DNA of 64,000 nucleotides, taken from assembly GCF_900452515.1 (NCBI RefSeq), contig NZ_UGNW01000001.1, positions 1,984,001 to 2,048,000 on the forward strand, read 5' to 3'. Of the stretch, positions 1-7,597 are shown in pieces. The notes beneath the pieces are model-generated. The model saw only the letters and a list, made by a program, of their open reading frames with translations, was not told the DNA's origin and did no database searches. Numbering within the stretch: position 1 is the stretch's first letter; every line of letters begins with the position of its first letter. The translations under genes were made by a program, and so were the position numbers. This DNA comes from Legionella birminghamensis. GTDB lineage: Bacteria; Pseudomonadota; Gammaproteobacteria; Legionellales; Legionellaceae.

Positions 1-15
1 TTTTCCAGGATTTTC

Positions 16-42
16 TAAAGATTTTTAAAATGGAACCGATAA
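16..42 (+). promoter_or_regulatory. Sigma-28 (FliA) promoter of flgM
   Basis: TAAA at 16-19, a 15-base spacer and ACCGATAA at 35-42. This fits the known sigma-28 pattern TAAA-N15-GCCGATAA with one mismatch. The predicted transcription start is near 49-50, just upstream of the flgM start codon at 72. It implies that flgM is a late flagellar gene transcribed by the sigma factor its product inhibits. Confidence 0.8.
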
Positions 43-71
43 CTATGATGAATGTAATTGAGGACAATATT

Positions 72-359
72 ATGGTTAACTCCATTAACGATTCCCACAA
101 TTTTAAGCAGCTGGATCCCGAGATTAAATTAAAAAACGCCCAGCAAACCCTTCAAAATCGTGGTTCGTCTGGTGCCAGCAATGTCAGTTTGAGTGAAGCA
201 TCAAAACAAATTGCCATGCTGAAAAAATATGTAATGGACGCTGAAGCTGTCAATGAAGCGCGCATTGAGTTTATTCGAAGCCAGATTGCCAGCGGTCTGT
301 ATGAGCCATCAAGTAAGCAAATTGCTTCCAACATGCTTAGCCAAATGCAAGCTTTTTAA
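72..359 (+). CDS. flgM: FlgM, anti-sigma-28 factor
   Basis: Small acidic, largely unstructured protein of 95 residues. In this family the C-terminal half binds FliA (sigma-28) and holds it inactive until FlgM is exported through the finished hook-basal body. The C-terminal part, with alternating helices around VSLSEASKQI and the RIEFIRSQIASGLY stretch, matches the FlgM sigma-binding region. The reading frame is open back to an ATG at 30, but that codon overlaps the sigma-28 minus-10 element. The ATG at 72 has GAGGA at 61-64 region with good spacing, so 72 is chosen. flgN follows after 8 bases, the usual flgM-flgN pair. Confidence 0.88.
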   Translation: MVNSINDSHNFKQLDPEIKLKNAQQTLQNRGSSGASNVSLSEASKQIAMLKKYVMDAEAVNEARIEFIRSQIASGLYEPSSKQIASNMLSQMQAF

Positions 360-367
360 GGATAATA

Positions 368-862
368 ATGATTTCAGCACAAGCCTCCCAATTAATTTTA
401 TTGTTAAAAAATGAAATTAATTTGCTTAGTAATCTGTGTGAGGTACTGGTTCAGGAAAAAGATATCCTGCTAACAAGGCAGTTTGAGAATTTAGAAAAGC
501 TTGCCAATCAAAAGGAATCATTGTCTGAACAATTAGAAACAAGCAGTAAACAGCGGCTTAATCTGCTGACGTCCCACCTTTCGGGCGAGAATCCAAAACA
601 ATCGCTGGAAATTTTCCTAAAAACCTGCTCTGCTGAAGAGGCGGCACAAATTAAACAATTCAACGAAGAATTAGCCAATCACTTAAACCATTGCCGCGAA
701 CTTAATACGGTTAATGGGCAAGTTATTGTTGCAAATATGAATACCCGTCAGGAACTCGTCCAAATCCTGCATGGACAAAATCCTGCCGAAGCAGTGAATA
801 CATACACCTCTTCTGGCGATTTACACTCCAAACCAGGCTCAAATCATCACGAACAAGCCTGA
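368..862 (+). CDS. flgN: FlgN-type flagellar export chaperone
   Basis: A 164-residue protein predicted almost wholly helical, with heptad-like Leu and Glu/Gln patterns through residues 5-130, as in FlgN. The family acts in the cytoplasm as an export chaperone for the hook-filament junction proteins FlgK and FlgL. AAGGAT sits 5 bases before the ATG. It lies 8 bases after flgM and is presumably co-transcribed from the sigma-28 promoter. The sequence is poorly conserved in this family, so position next to flgM carries much of the assignment. Confidence 0.8.
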   Translation: MISAQASQLILLLKNEINLLSNLCEVLVQEKDILLTRQFENLEKLANQKESLSEQLETSSKQRLNLLTSHLSGENPKQSLEIFLKTCSAEEAAQIKQFNEELANHLNHCRELNTVNGQVIVANMNTRQELVQILHGQNPAEAVNTYTSSGDLHSKPGSNHHEQA

Positions 863-960
863 TCAATAGTCTGTCTAAATTACTGCCAATGTAGAATCAT
901 TATTGCAAAGAATGCTCTGTAAATGTATTATTTGTTCGAATTAGAACACAGAGCTTATTC

Positions 961-3036
961 ATGGCCAAGAACACTTTGTATAATTTTATCGACCTATATA
1001 TTAACGGAAAAAAGGGATTAGCGAATGTAATAGCACTTAAACCGATGGAAACACGGGATAAGAAAAAATATTTTCTTTTGCAATTGAAGTTGTCCAAGGC
1101 GATTTATTTTAAATCGAATAAGCAAGTTCTTGAGCTTGTCGAGCATCATATCAGCATCTATAAAACCGAACACAGCTATGACCCTGCTTTAAGCCAATAT
1201 CATTATACGGCGAAGTTAGAGGGCCCTAATAAAACGTTTTATACCCTCCATGTGTATTTTAATGAAAATGGCCAAATTACCAAAGCGCCTGTATTGAGTC
1301 TTATTGAAAATGAGAAGCCAAGCCCTGTACAAATTACAGAAAAAAAGGCCTGTCAATTTGTGGCACAGGCAGAAGCAGCTATCCGCCCCACTATCATGCA
1401 GCTAAATGCAGCCAAAATAGAGTGTATTGACCAGTTAAAGCGTCAATTTGAAGAGGAGGATGAAAAAGCAACCGCCCTTTCTACCGATCTTAAAAGCAAT
1501 GCTGTCCAGCACAAACTGGTCATCCAAAAAATGATAAACCTGGCCAGGCAATTGAATCCTCTTTTCAAGCATGAAAAATATGCTATGTCAGCTCAAATGC
1601 TTGGGGAATTGCAATACAGTCCGACGCCTGAGAGAAAAAAAGGCTCCCTTTCCGTGCAAGAAACCAGCCGGGAGAAAAAGCCAACCGCCCACCAGGGACG
1701 TCCTAAAATTACTCCACCAATAAAGACATCACACAAAGCTAAAAAAGATCCTGAGCAGGATTTCAGCAAAGAATTACAGCAGTTAAGAAGGAAATTTGCG
1801 AAACTTAAACCAGAAGATCCTGGATCATACGCTGAAGCGCTCTGCCATTTGTTTGCGGATACAAATCAATTATCCGTAATCAGTATTGAATCCAATCCCT
1901 CAAAAACGCTCTTGGGTGACTTGGCCGCATTGCGCTTGCAAATACAATCCCGAGGAAAAAAACTGCTTAAACAGCTGCTGGTTCAAGAAAATTACCTGCT
2001 TGCAAACACTCTGTATCCTTTTCACTTCACCTTGGAGCATGGCTTAATTAATAATGCCTTAAGCACTGGTAATGCTAATTTGCTTCATTTTTTAATCCAA
2101 TGCGGAGAATATGATTTAAATACTCAACCGATTCAGATAAACCAAACGGAATACCCCTCCGCAATGCATTACTGCCTCAGTGCGTGCCATACGGGTATCG
2201 ACATGACTGCTTGTTTTAAAACCCTACTGGAACATAATGCCTCTTTACTGGTTCCTGATAATACCGGCATACCGCTTGCCCATGTCATTTTAAAAGATCT
2301 CAATCATCCTCTCAGGGAAACATTACTGGCAAGTAAAAAACTGACCAGGGATTTTTACTTCAAATTGGTAGGCTATCTGGATCGCCATCTTTCAGACGCA
2401 AGACTAAGTGAAGAGGAAAAGAACGTACTGCTCATTGACATTGACGTTTATCATAATCGCGCCCAATCCCTGCTCCTGGCCGATGAACTCCATGACATTG
2501 CTGCTGTATCCTCTGTAACAAATATGACTAAGTTGGCAAGCTTCATAGGCAGCGAATGGACTTACAAGCTTGAAAGGGAACCCGCTATTATTTCTGCTAA
2601 TCGAAGATTTAACGAGTTTGTCCTGGATTTATCGCGAAAACGGGTACACGGTAACGAAAACCGCAAACGAAGAATAAAGCAAATGATTGAGCAGCTTTTA
2701 TCAAGCTTTCCCGATCATATTGCAACACTGGATTATGAGGCTGTCATCAAATGGCGGTTAAACCTGCTTAATAATGCCCATAAACTCTTTTTGGAAATGG
2801 ATTCGTTTATAACTCTTGCTCCAGCTGGCAGCCGACGAAAAGTCTGTCAGGCGGGACAGCAACTGTTAACTCAATGCGATGCATTATTTGAAGCAGCTAC
2901 AGAATATACGCCGCAAAATAGATATTCTTTTTACTTTGCCGCCTTAAATGGCTCGATTGTATGCCCGATACGGGACAATAACGAAACAGTGGCGGAAAGC
3001 AATGCGTCCTTAGAAAGCCTGACTAATCCGTCGTAG
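961..3036 (+). CDS. Ankyrin-like repeat protein, candidate Dot/Icm effector
   Basis: I do not recognise a named homologue for this 691-residue protein. Residues about 140-290 are Lys/Glu/Gln-rich with likely coiled coil and a low-complexity basic linker. Residues about 355-460 contain ankyrin-like units, for example LLHFLIQCGEYDLN and FKTLLEHNASLLVPDNTG followed by LAHVIL. There is no signal peptide or membrane span. The C-terminus, AESNASLESLTNPS, is rich in Glu, Ser and small residues, as is common in Dot/Icm translocation signals. It stands alone between flgN and another probable effector. A nested inverted repeat (914-920 with 948-954, enclosing 934-937 with 944-947) lies directly before the start, and no strong ribosome-binding site is seen. 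Effector status is inferred from composition and architecture only. Confidence 0.6.
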   Translation: MAKNTLYNFIDLYINGKKGLANVIALKPMETRDKKKYFLLQLKLSKAIYFKSNKQVLELVEHHISIYKTEHSYDPALSQYHYTAKLEGPNKTFYTLHVYFNENGQITKAPVLSLIENEKPSPVQITEKKACQFVAQAEAAIRPTIMQLNAAKIECIDQLKRQFEEEDEKATALSTDLKSNAVQHKLVIQKMINLARQLNPLFKHEKYAMSAQMLGELQYSPTPERKKGSLSVQETSREKKPTAHQGRPKITPPIKTSHKAKKDPEQDFSKELQQLRRKFAKLKPEDPGSYAEALCHLFADTNQLSVISIESNPSKTLLGDLAALRLQIQSRGKKLLKQLLVQENYLLANTLYPFHFTLEHGLINNALSTGNANLLHFLIQCGEYDLNTQPIQINQTEYPSAMHYCLSACHTGIDMTACFKTLLEHNASLLVPDNTGIPLAHVILKDLNHPLRETLLASKKLTRDFYFKLVGYLDRHLSDARLSEEEKNVLLIDIDVYHNRAQSLLLADELHDIAAVSSVTNMTKLASFIGSEWTYKLEREPAIISANRRFNEFVLDLSRKRVHGNENRKRRIKQMIEQLLSSFPDHIATLDYEAVIKWRLNLLNNAHKLFLEMDSFITLAPAGSRRKVCQAGQQLLTQCDALFEAATEYTPQNRYSFYFAALNGSIVCPIRDNNETVAESNASLESLTNPS

Positions 3037-3130
3037 CGAACAGAGTTAGGCAAGGGATAGCATGTAATTTTATCATTTTGGGGCATTCCCTAATATAATT
3101 AGATAAGGATAGCTAATTAATGCTTATAAA

Positions 3131-4708
3131 ATGAAAGATAAAAACAAGCCTCATAAAAGTAAGAGCGAAGGAATATTCACAAAGCAACAGGGATCTACTC
3201 AAATAGAAAAGGGTACCTCTGAAATATCTATTGTGAAGAGAAAGGAGGAGCAAACACAATCCGGGCGTTCTTATGTATACAAAAAAGCTTTCACTCCTGA
3301 ATTTAGTGAAATAGAAGCTTTTAACGGCCTGTGTTATCGAATGCTACTCGGAGAGCATGCTGCAAAAGTAAGGGGAGTCCATGATGATTCGAATGTTACA
3401 GTTGCGGTTATTTCAAAACTCATTCCTGAGTACTTATCTTTTTACAGCTATTACACACAGAATGAAAAAGTCGGACTAAGCACAGACGATTTCATTAAAT
3501 ACAAGTTTCCTCAAATTTTAGTAGCAGCTTATTGCGAGGAAGAAAATGACCTAAACGCAGATAATTTTGGGTTTGGACGCAACAAGGAAGGTCAAATAAT
3601 TTCAGTTAAAATAGATCATGGTGACAGTACATATCCTGTTGTATCCGAGCAAAGGGATCTCCCTGCTAAAAATCAATTTATCATTACTACAAATGATATA
3701 ATAAACTTTCCAAAATTAACTGACGCAGGTCCGGCAATCTTCGTCCATGAATATCCTAAAAAATTATTAGATGTTGATGAGTTAGTTGATAATAAAGATT
3801 TTATTGCTCAAAAATACTATAGCTTTCTGAAACGCATTCTTATTGATGACCAGAATTACATAGAAATAGCAAGAGCAACGGTCAGTTCGGAAACATTAAG
3901 GCAACAACTTATTGCAAATAAAATTGAAAGAACCGCCCTATTGACCTCAACACTAATGGCTATTCCAGAATTCAGGCATTTTGTTAATCAAAACCCTTCA
4001 GTCATACGACAGATAATTAAAGAATTTGAAGAATTTAATGATGAAATTAGAAAGCCGGAGGACAAGCTTTTAAGAATCGATACCCAACAAGTCTACTCCA
4101 GATTTTTAAAAATTGCCCAAATTTGTAAAGAGATGGAGCTCACTGCATCTGACAGTACGGATACATCCGAGAAATTAAGCGAAGAACAATTAATTGCCTT
4201 ATCAAACCTTTCCCGAAATTTAGAGGAAATGGAATTAGAAATAAATAACCTCGATAAAGTAATCTCGACAATAGGTGAAACTGGTGTGACTCCCAGTTTA
4301 GCTCCACCCGCTGCGCTTCCAGATAAATTCAAGGTCAGGACTAATATTATTAAAATCCCGACCAATGAGCGAGAGGAAAATATTTTCGCTATTAATGCCG
4401 TATTAAACAATGATGATCTTATGAAAGGACGGGATGGCAACACCCCTGCCATTATTCTGGAAATACGCAATATAATGGAGGATATTGATTGTTCAGATGA
4501 TAAAAAAATTGCTGCGGCCATTATTGAAATAAAGGATCGGATAAATCAATCCGATGAAAAAAATCATAGCAATAATACCCTGGAAGTTATTAATGTATTC
4601 AGTCAACCGGGCCATATTAATTTCAGGGTGATTAGAGAGTCTTTGTCAAAAAATAAATCGATGGAAACAATAATGGCTCCAATTAAAGTAGGAATGCATT
4701 TAAACTAG
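3131..4708 (+). CDS. Kinase-like protein, candidate effector
   Basis: A 525-residue soluble protein with no close family I can name. Residues 47-165 carry a signature resembling protein and phosphoinositide kinases: YVYKK (K51/K52), an acidic helix with E60 and E62, then D140-x4-N145 (in NDLNADNFGF) followed by KIDHG (D162). This spacing resembles the catalytic Asp, metal-binding Asn and DFG-type Asp of PI-kinase-like folds, several of which are Legionella effectors. The C-terminal 280 residues are helical and charged, with probable coiled coil around 355-390. There is no signal peptide or membrane span. The start has no convincing Shine-Dalgarno sequence. A TATAAT-like box lies at 3094-3099 without a good minus-35. 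Kinase activity is an inference from motif order. Confidence 0.55.
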   Translation: MKDKNKPHKSKSEGIFTKQQGSTQIEKGTSEISIVKRKEEQTQSGRSYVYKKAFTPEFSEIEAFNGLCYRMLLGEHAAKVRGVHDDSNVTVAVISKLIPEYLSFYSYYTQNEKVGLSTDDFIKYKFPQILVAAYCEEENDLNADNFGFGRNKEGQIISVKIDHGDSTYPVVSEQRDLPAKNQFIITTNDIINFPKLTDAGPAIFVHEYPKKLLDVDELVDNKDFIAQKYYSFLKRILIDDQNYIEIARATVSSETLRQQLIANKIERTALLTSTLMAIPEFRHFVNQNPSVIRQIIKEFEEFNDEIRKPEDKLLRIDTQQVYSRFLKIAQICKEMELTASDSTDTSEKLSEEQLIALSNLSRNLEEMELEINNLDKVISTIGETGVTPSLAPPAALPDKFKVRTNIIKIPTNEREENIFAINAVLNNDDLMKGRDGNTPAIILEIRNIMEDIDCSDDKKIAAAIIEIKDRINQSDEKNHSNNTLEVINVFSQPGHINFRVIRESLSKNKSMETIMAPIKVGMHLN

Positions 4709-4760
4709 TTTGCATTGCCTGTTAGAAAGAGCCATTATTTATTCAGTTGCCAATCTCGGC

Positions 4761-5504
4761 TTATTTGGCCTGCATTCTTAATGCACCATCCAGACGGATG
4801 ACTTCACCATTAATCATACGATTCTCAATAATGTGCATCACCAAAGCTGCAAACTCCTCCGGCTTACCAAGACGCTTTGGAAAAGTCACAGTGGCAGCCA
4901 ATCGCTCCTGAACCTCTTGCGGCATATTCAATAGCAAAGGTGTAGCGATTAGTCCTGGAGCAATGGTATTGACACGAATTGCATGCTCAGCCAATTCTCT
5001 AGCCGCCGGCAGGGTCATGGCAACCACCCCTCCCTTCGATGCGCTGTAAGCCAGTTGGCCGATTTGCCCTTCAAAAGCGGCGATTGAGGCTGTGTTGATT
5101 ATGACTCCCCTTTCTCCAGTTGCCTCATCCAAAGGAAGACTGATCATGGCTTCGGCAACCAGCCTCATCACATTGAACGTACCCACCAAATTAATATCAA
5201 TAACTTGCCTGAATGAAGCAAGCAGCATGGCCCCCTCTCTGCCAATCATTTTCTTGGCTGGCGCAATACCTGCACAATTGATGCATATGCCGGGCACTCC
5301 CAACTGCTCGATGCTTTGTCGCAAAGCCTCTTTTACTTCCGATTCAGAACTCACATCACAGGAAATCGCAAAATCACCCTCATCAGTACTTGTTTTATCC
5401 CAAACAGCAACTTTGGCCCCTGCATTTTTCAAAGCCTGGACGCAGGCTAATCCCATACCGGATGCCCCGCCTGTTACAATGGCAACTTGATTATTCAGAC
5501 TCAC
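4761..5504 (-). CDS. Short-chain dehydrogenase/reductase, 3-hydroxyacyl-CoA dehydrogenase type
   Basis: A 247-residue classical SDR. The Rossmann dinucleotide motif TGGASGMG is at the N-terminus, NCAG marks the beta-4 strand, and the catalytic Ser and YSASK (Tyr and Lys) follow at mid-protein. The insertion LPLDEATGERGVIINTAS is typical of the type 2 (HSD17B10-like) 3-hydroxyacyl-CoA dehydrogenases, which oxidise 3-hydroxyacyl-CoA with NAD in fatty acid or branched-chain breakdown. The end LDGALRMQAK is also typical. It lies 9 bases downstream of an isochorismatase-like gene on the same strand and probably shares its transcript. Substrate is not settled by sequence alone. Confidence 0.82.
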   Translation of the reverse strand: MSLNNQVAIVTGGASGMGLACVQALKNAGAKVAVWDKTSTDEGDFAISCDVSSESEVKEALRQSIEQLGVPGICINCAGIAPAKKMIGREGAMLLASFRQVIDINLVGTFNVMRLVAEAMISLPLDEATGERGVIINTASIAAFEGQIGQLAYSASKGGVVAMTLPAARELAEHAIRVNTIAPGLIATPLLLNMPQEVQERLAATVTFPKRLGKPEEFAALVMHIIENRMINGEVIRLDGALRMQAK

Positions 5505-5513
5505 AGTTGTTCC

Positions 5514-6056
5514 TTATTTCAAATATTGTTGACTTAAGCGTTTAAATTCAGGGCTCCCCGCCTTTTCCACCCATTCGAAAAATACCATTTCAGAAGTAAG
5601 CAGCTGGATTCCAGCCTGTTGCATGCGTTTCAAAGCATATTTCCTGTCCAATTCTTTACGGCTGCCCACCGCATCGATAACTACAGATACTTCATATCCT
5701 GCCTCGTTTAAGTCCATTGCTGTCTGCAACACACAGACATGGGCTTCAATGCCAATTAATACCATTTGTTTTTTTTGCAGGTTTTTTAATGTTGAAATGA
5801 AAGCGGGATCCCGGTAGCAGGAAAAATAAACCTTTTCAAAAACCTCAATACCCCCTACTCCCTGTAGATCCTCCACCGTATGGCCTAAACCTGATGGGTA
5901 CTGCTCTGTTACCAGACATGGGACTGATAAATTACCAGCCAGGGACATCAGCCATTTGCAGCGATCAATGATCGCCCGGGAATGCTCAATTAAAGGAGCA
6001 AGCTTCTTCTGTACATCCACTAATAATAAACATGAGTCTTCTTTTTTTAATAACAT
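5514..6056 (-). CDS. Isochorismatase-family cysteine hydrolase
   Basis: A 180-residue isochorismatase-like hydrolase. The N-terminal LLLVDVQ supplies the catalytic Asp, and GIEAHVCVLQTA contains the nucleophilic Cys with the preceding conserved Glu-Ala-His. The LVTEQYPSGLGHTV stretch is typical of the ISOC1/ISOC2 and YcaC-like subgroup. Members hydrolyse amide or vinyl-ether bonds, and the real substrate here is unknown. The domain is complete and of normal length. It is the first gene of a two-gene unit with the downstream SDR. The upstream space holds palindromic repeats. Confidence 0.8.
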   Translation of the reverse strand: MLLKKEDSCLLLVDVQKKLAPLIEHSRAIIDRCKWLMSLAGNLSVPCLVTEQYPSGLGHTVEDLQGVGGIEVFEKVYFSCYRDPAFISTLKNLQKKQMVLIGIEAHVCVLQTAMDLNEAGYEVSVVIDAVGSRKELDRKYALKRMQQAGIQLLTSEMVFFEWVEKAGSPEFKRLSQQYLK

Positions 6057-6072
6057 TTGAACTCCTTGTAAA

Positions 6073-6101
6073 TATGGATCCCGCGTATAAAACGCGGGAA
6101 A
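6073..6101. repeat. ATAAA-loop hairpin repeat
   Basis: TGGATCCCGCGT with an ATAAA loop and ACGCGGGA form an 8-bp GC-rich hairpin just upstream of the hydrolase gene. The same hairpin design, with the same loop and TGGAT lead-in, recurs at 19731-19756. Confidence 0.6.
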
Positions 6102-6125
6102 TCGACCTCTTTAAAAATTTTTTAT

Positions 6126-6284
6126 AAATCCCCGCGGCAACGACCGCGGGACCCACCTGATGCCTATTCAGGGTATCTGTCTTGTGCCTTTTCATTCTCT
6201 ATTTTTTAGCAATAATTGCAAACTCAAAGAGCATTTTCGGCCACCAGACATGGGCCCCGCGGTCAAGCCGCGGGGAATCGTAGA
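6126..6284. repeat. Composite palindromic repeat, copy A (diverged)
   Basis: Two GC-rich hairpin arms in opposite orientation (CCCCGCGG...CCGCGGG near 6130-6152, and GGGCCCCGCGG...GCCGCGGGG near 6251-6276) flank an AT-rich core. The core keeps the landmark CTATTTTTTAGCAA of the better-preserved copies near 13.8, 36.2 and 37.7 kb. The outer terminal inverted repeats are not recognisable here. With the hairpin repeat beside it, this accounts for most of the gap between 6057 and 6352. Confidence 0.65.
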
Positions 6285-6352
6285 GCGAGCGCGAGACTCG
6301 TGTGGCGTCCGTACCAGTAGTTACTCCCATCTCATCTCAAAGCGCAGCTAAT

Positions 6353-6367
6353 GTCAAATAGTTTGAC
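6353..6367. promoter_or_regulatory. Perfect palindrome overlapping his promoter, candidate operator
   Basis: GTCAAA-TAG-TTTGAC is a perfect 6+3+6 palindrome that covers the minus-35 hexamer of the promoter for the his operon. Position and symmetry fit an operator for a dimeric repressor. The first gene of the operon encodes a TrpR/YerC-type DNA-binding protein, which is the obvious candidate ligand. No binding data are available from sequence. Confidence 0.5.
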
Positions 6368-6391
6368 TAGCCGGCACTGTTTCGTTACAAT
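6363..6391 (+). promoter_or_regulatory. Sigma-70 promoter of the his operon
   Basis: TTGACT at 6363-6368 and TACAAT at 6386-6391 are separated by exactly 17 bases, a near-consensus sigma-70 promoter. The predicted start of transcription is around 6398, giving a leader of about 26 bases before the regulator gene at 6424. Confidence 0.75.
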
Positions 6392-6423
6392 GAAGTAATG
6401 TTCTATTACACTAATACACTATT

Positions 6424-6717
6424 ATGAAATCACATACTCATTCCAAACATTCTCATCATCATTTAATGCAGGCTATTTGTTCTCTACAAAATGAAGACGA
6501 AGCAACCGCCTTCTTCAATGATCTCTGCACGCCTGCAGAGCTAGAAGCGATGGCTGATCGCTGGGAGGTTGTTCCTTTATTACGAAAAGGCCTGCCATAT
6601 AGAACTATTCATGAACAAACAGGAGTCAGCGTTACCACCATTACCCGCGTGGCGCGCTGTCTTGGCATGGGAAGCGGTGGTTATTTACTGATTTCAGAGA
6701 GGTTAGATCAATCATGA
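6424..6717 (+). CDS. TrpR/YerC-family regulator at head of his operon
   Basis: A 97-residue protein of the TrpR-like YerC/YecD family. FFNDLCTPAELEAMADRWEVVPLLRKGLPYRTIHEQTGVSVTTITRVARCL is an all-helical DNA-binding domain whose last helices form the helix-turn-helix, quoted here only to identify it in parts: the PAELEAMADRW helix, the YRTIHEQTGVS turn and the TTITRVARCL recognition helix. Genes of this family often precede hisG. The stop overlaps the hisG start (ATGA), so translation is coupled. The first 13 residues include six histidines (MKSHTHSKHSHHH), unusual for the family. An internal ATG at 6466 could give a protein of standard family length. It probably represses the operon through the palindrome upstream; that role is inferred. 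Confidence 0.78.
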   Translation: MKSHTHSKHSHHHLMQAICSLQNEDEATAFFNDLCTPAELEAMADRWEVVPLLRKGLPYRTIHEQTGVSVTTITRVARCLGMGSGGYLLISERLDQS

Positions 6718-7595
6718 CGAGAAGACTGCGTTTAGCGATACAAAAAAAAGGGCGGTTAGCCAAAGAGTCAATCGAATTGCTTAACCGTTGCGGATTAAAA
6801 TTTCGCCTGCGGGAAAACGCCCTGTTATGCCATGTTGATAATTTCCCAATCGATTTACTTTTGATTCGCGATGATGATATACCAGCACTGCTTTTTGATG
6901 GTCTTTGCGACGGCGGCATTGTCGGAGAGAATGTATTATTGGAAGCAGCACTTGCCAATCCCGGTAAAAACTATGTAATTCTCCAGCCTTTAGGCAGTTG
7001 CCGATGCCGTCTCTCCATTGCAGTACCTGAATCATTTGATTACCGTGGGCCAGGATGTCTGGATGGGAAAAGGATTGCGACCAGCTATCCCCTACTGCTT
7101 AAAAAATATCTTAATGAGAATAAATTGTCTGCTGAATGCCTGAGTTTGTCGGGGTCGGTGGAAGTGGCGCCAAGGATGGGGATGGCAGATGCCATCTGTG
7201 ATTTAGTCTCCAGCGGGCAAACACTGGAGGAAAACAAGTTAATCGAAGTTGAAACGCTTTTAAACAGTCAGGCCTTATTCATTCAATCGTCCTACACCAT
7301 TCCTGAGGAATTACAAAACTTGCTGATCATGCTTAAGCGCCGCATTGAAGCAGTGCAGCAGGCGCAGGAGAGAAAATATATTCTGTTTCATGCGCCGACA
7401 GAAGCCCTGTCCAGTATCTACGAATACCTGCCCGGCGCTGAAAGTCCGACGATTATTCCCCTCCCGGCAAATCCCGGGAAAGTAGCCGTCCATGTAGTGT
7501 CCAGCGAGGGTGTTTTCTGGAATACCCTGGAATCTATTAAGGCCATGGGAGCCAGTTCAATTCTGGTTTTACCCATCGAAAAAATGCTGGAGTGA
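6714..7595 (+). CDS. hisG: ATP phosphoribosyltransferase HisG, long form
   Basis: First committed enzyme of histidine synthesis, joining ATP and PRPP to form phosphoribosyl-ATP. The 293-residue length, with a catalytic bilobal domain (RLAIQKKGRLAKES at the start, GSVEVAPRMGMADAICDLVSSG with the PRPP-binding region near residues 140-170) and a C-terminal ACT-like regulatory domain after about residue 220, marks the long, hexameric, histidine-inhibited form that needs no HisZ. It overlaps the upstream regulator by four bases and hisD follows immediately, so it is inside one operon. Confidence 0.96.
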   Translation: MTRRLRLAIQKKGRLAKESIELLNRCGLKFRLRENALLCHVDNFPIDLLLIRDDDIPALLFDGLCDGGIVGENVLLEAALANPGKNYVILQPLGSCRCRLSIAVPESFDYRGPGCLDGKRIATSYPLLLKKYLNENKLSAECLSLSGSVEVAPRMGMADAICDLVSSGQTLEENKLIEVETLLNSQALFIQSSYTIPEELQNLLIMLKRRIEAVQQAQERKYILFHAPTEALSSIYEYLPGAESPTIIPLPANPGKVAVHVVSSEGVFWNTLESIKAMGASSILVLPIEKMLE

Positions 7596-7597
7596 TC

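Noticed and set aside
30-71. Upstream ATG extension of flgM
   Set aside because: It overlaps the sigma-28 minus-10 element, and the ATG at 72 has the ribosome-binding site.
4093-4521. 142-codon open frame antisense to the kinase-like gene
   Set aside because: It lacks a ribosome-binding site and a recognisable fold, and lies wholly within a well-supported coding region.
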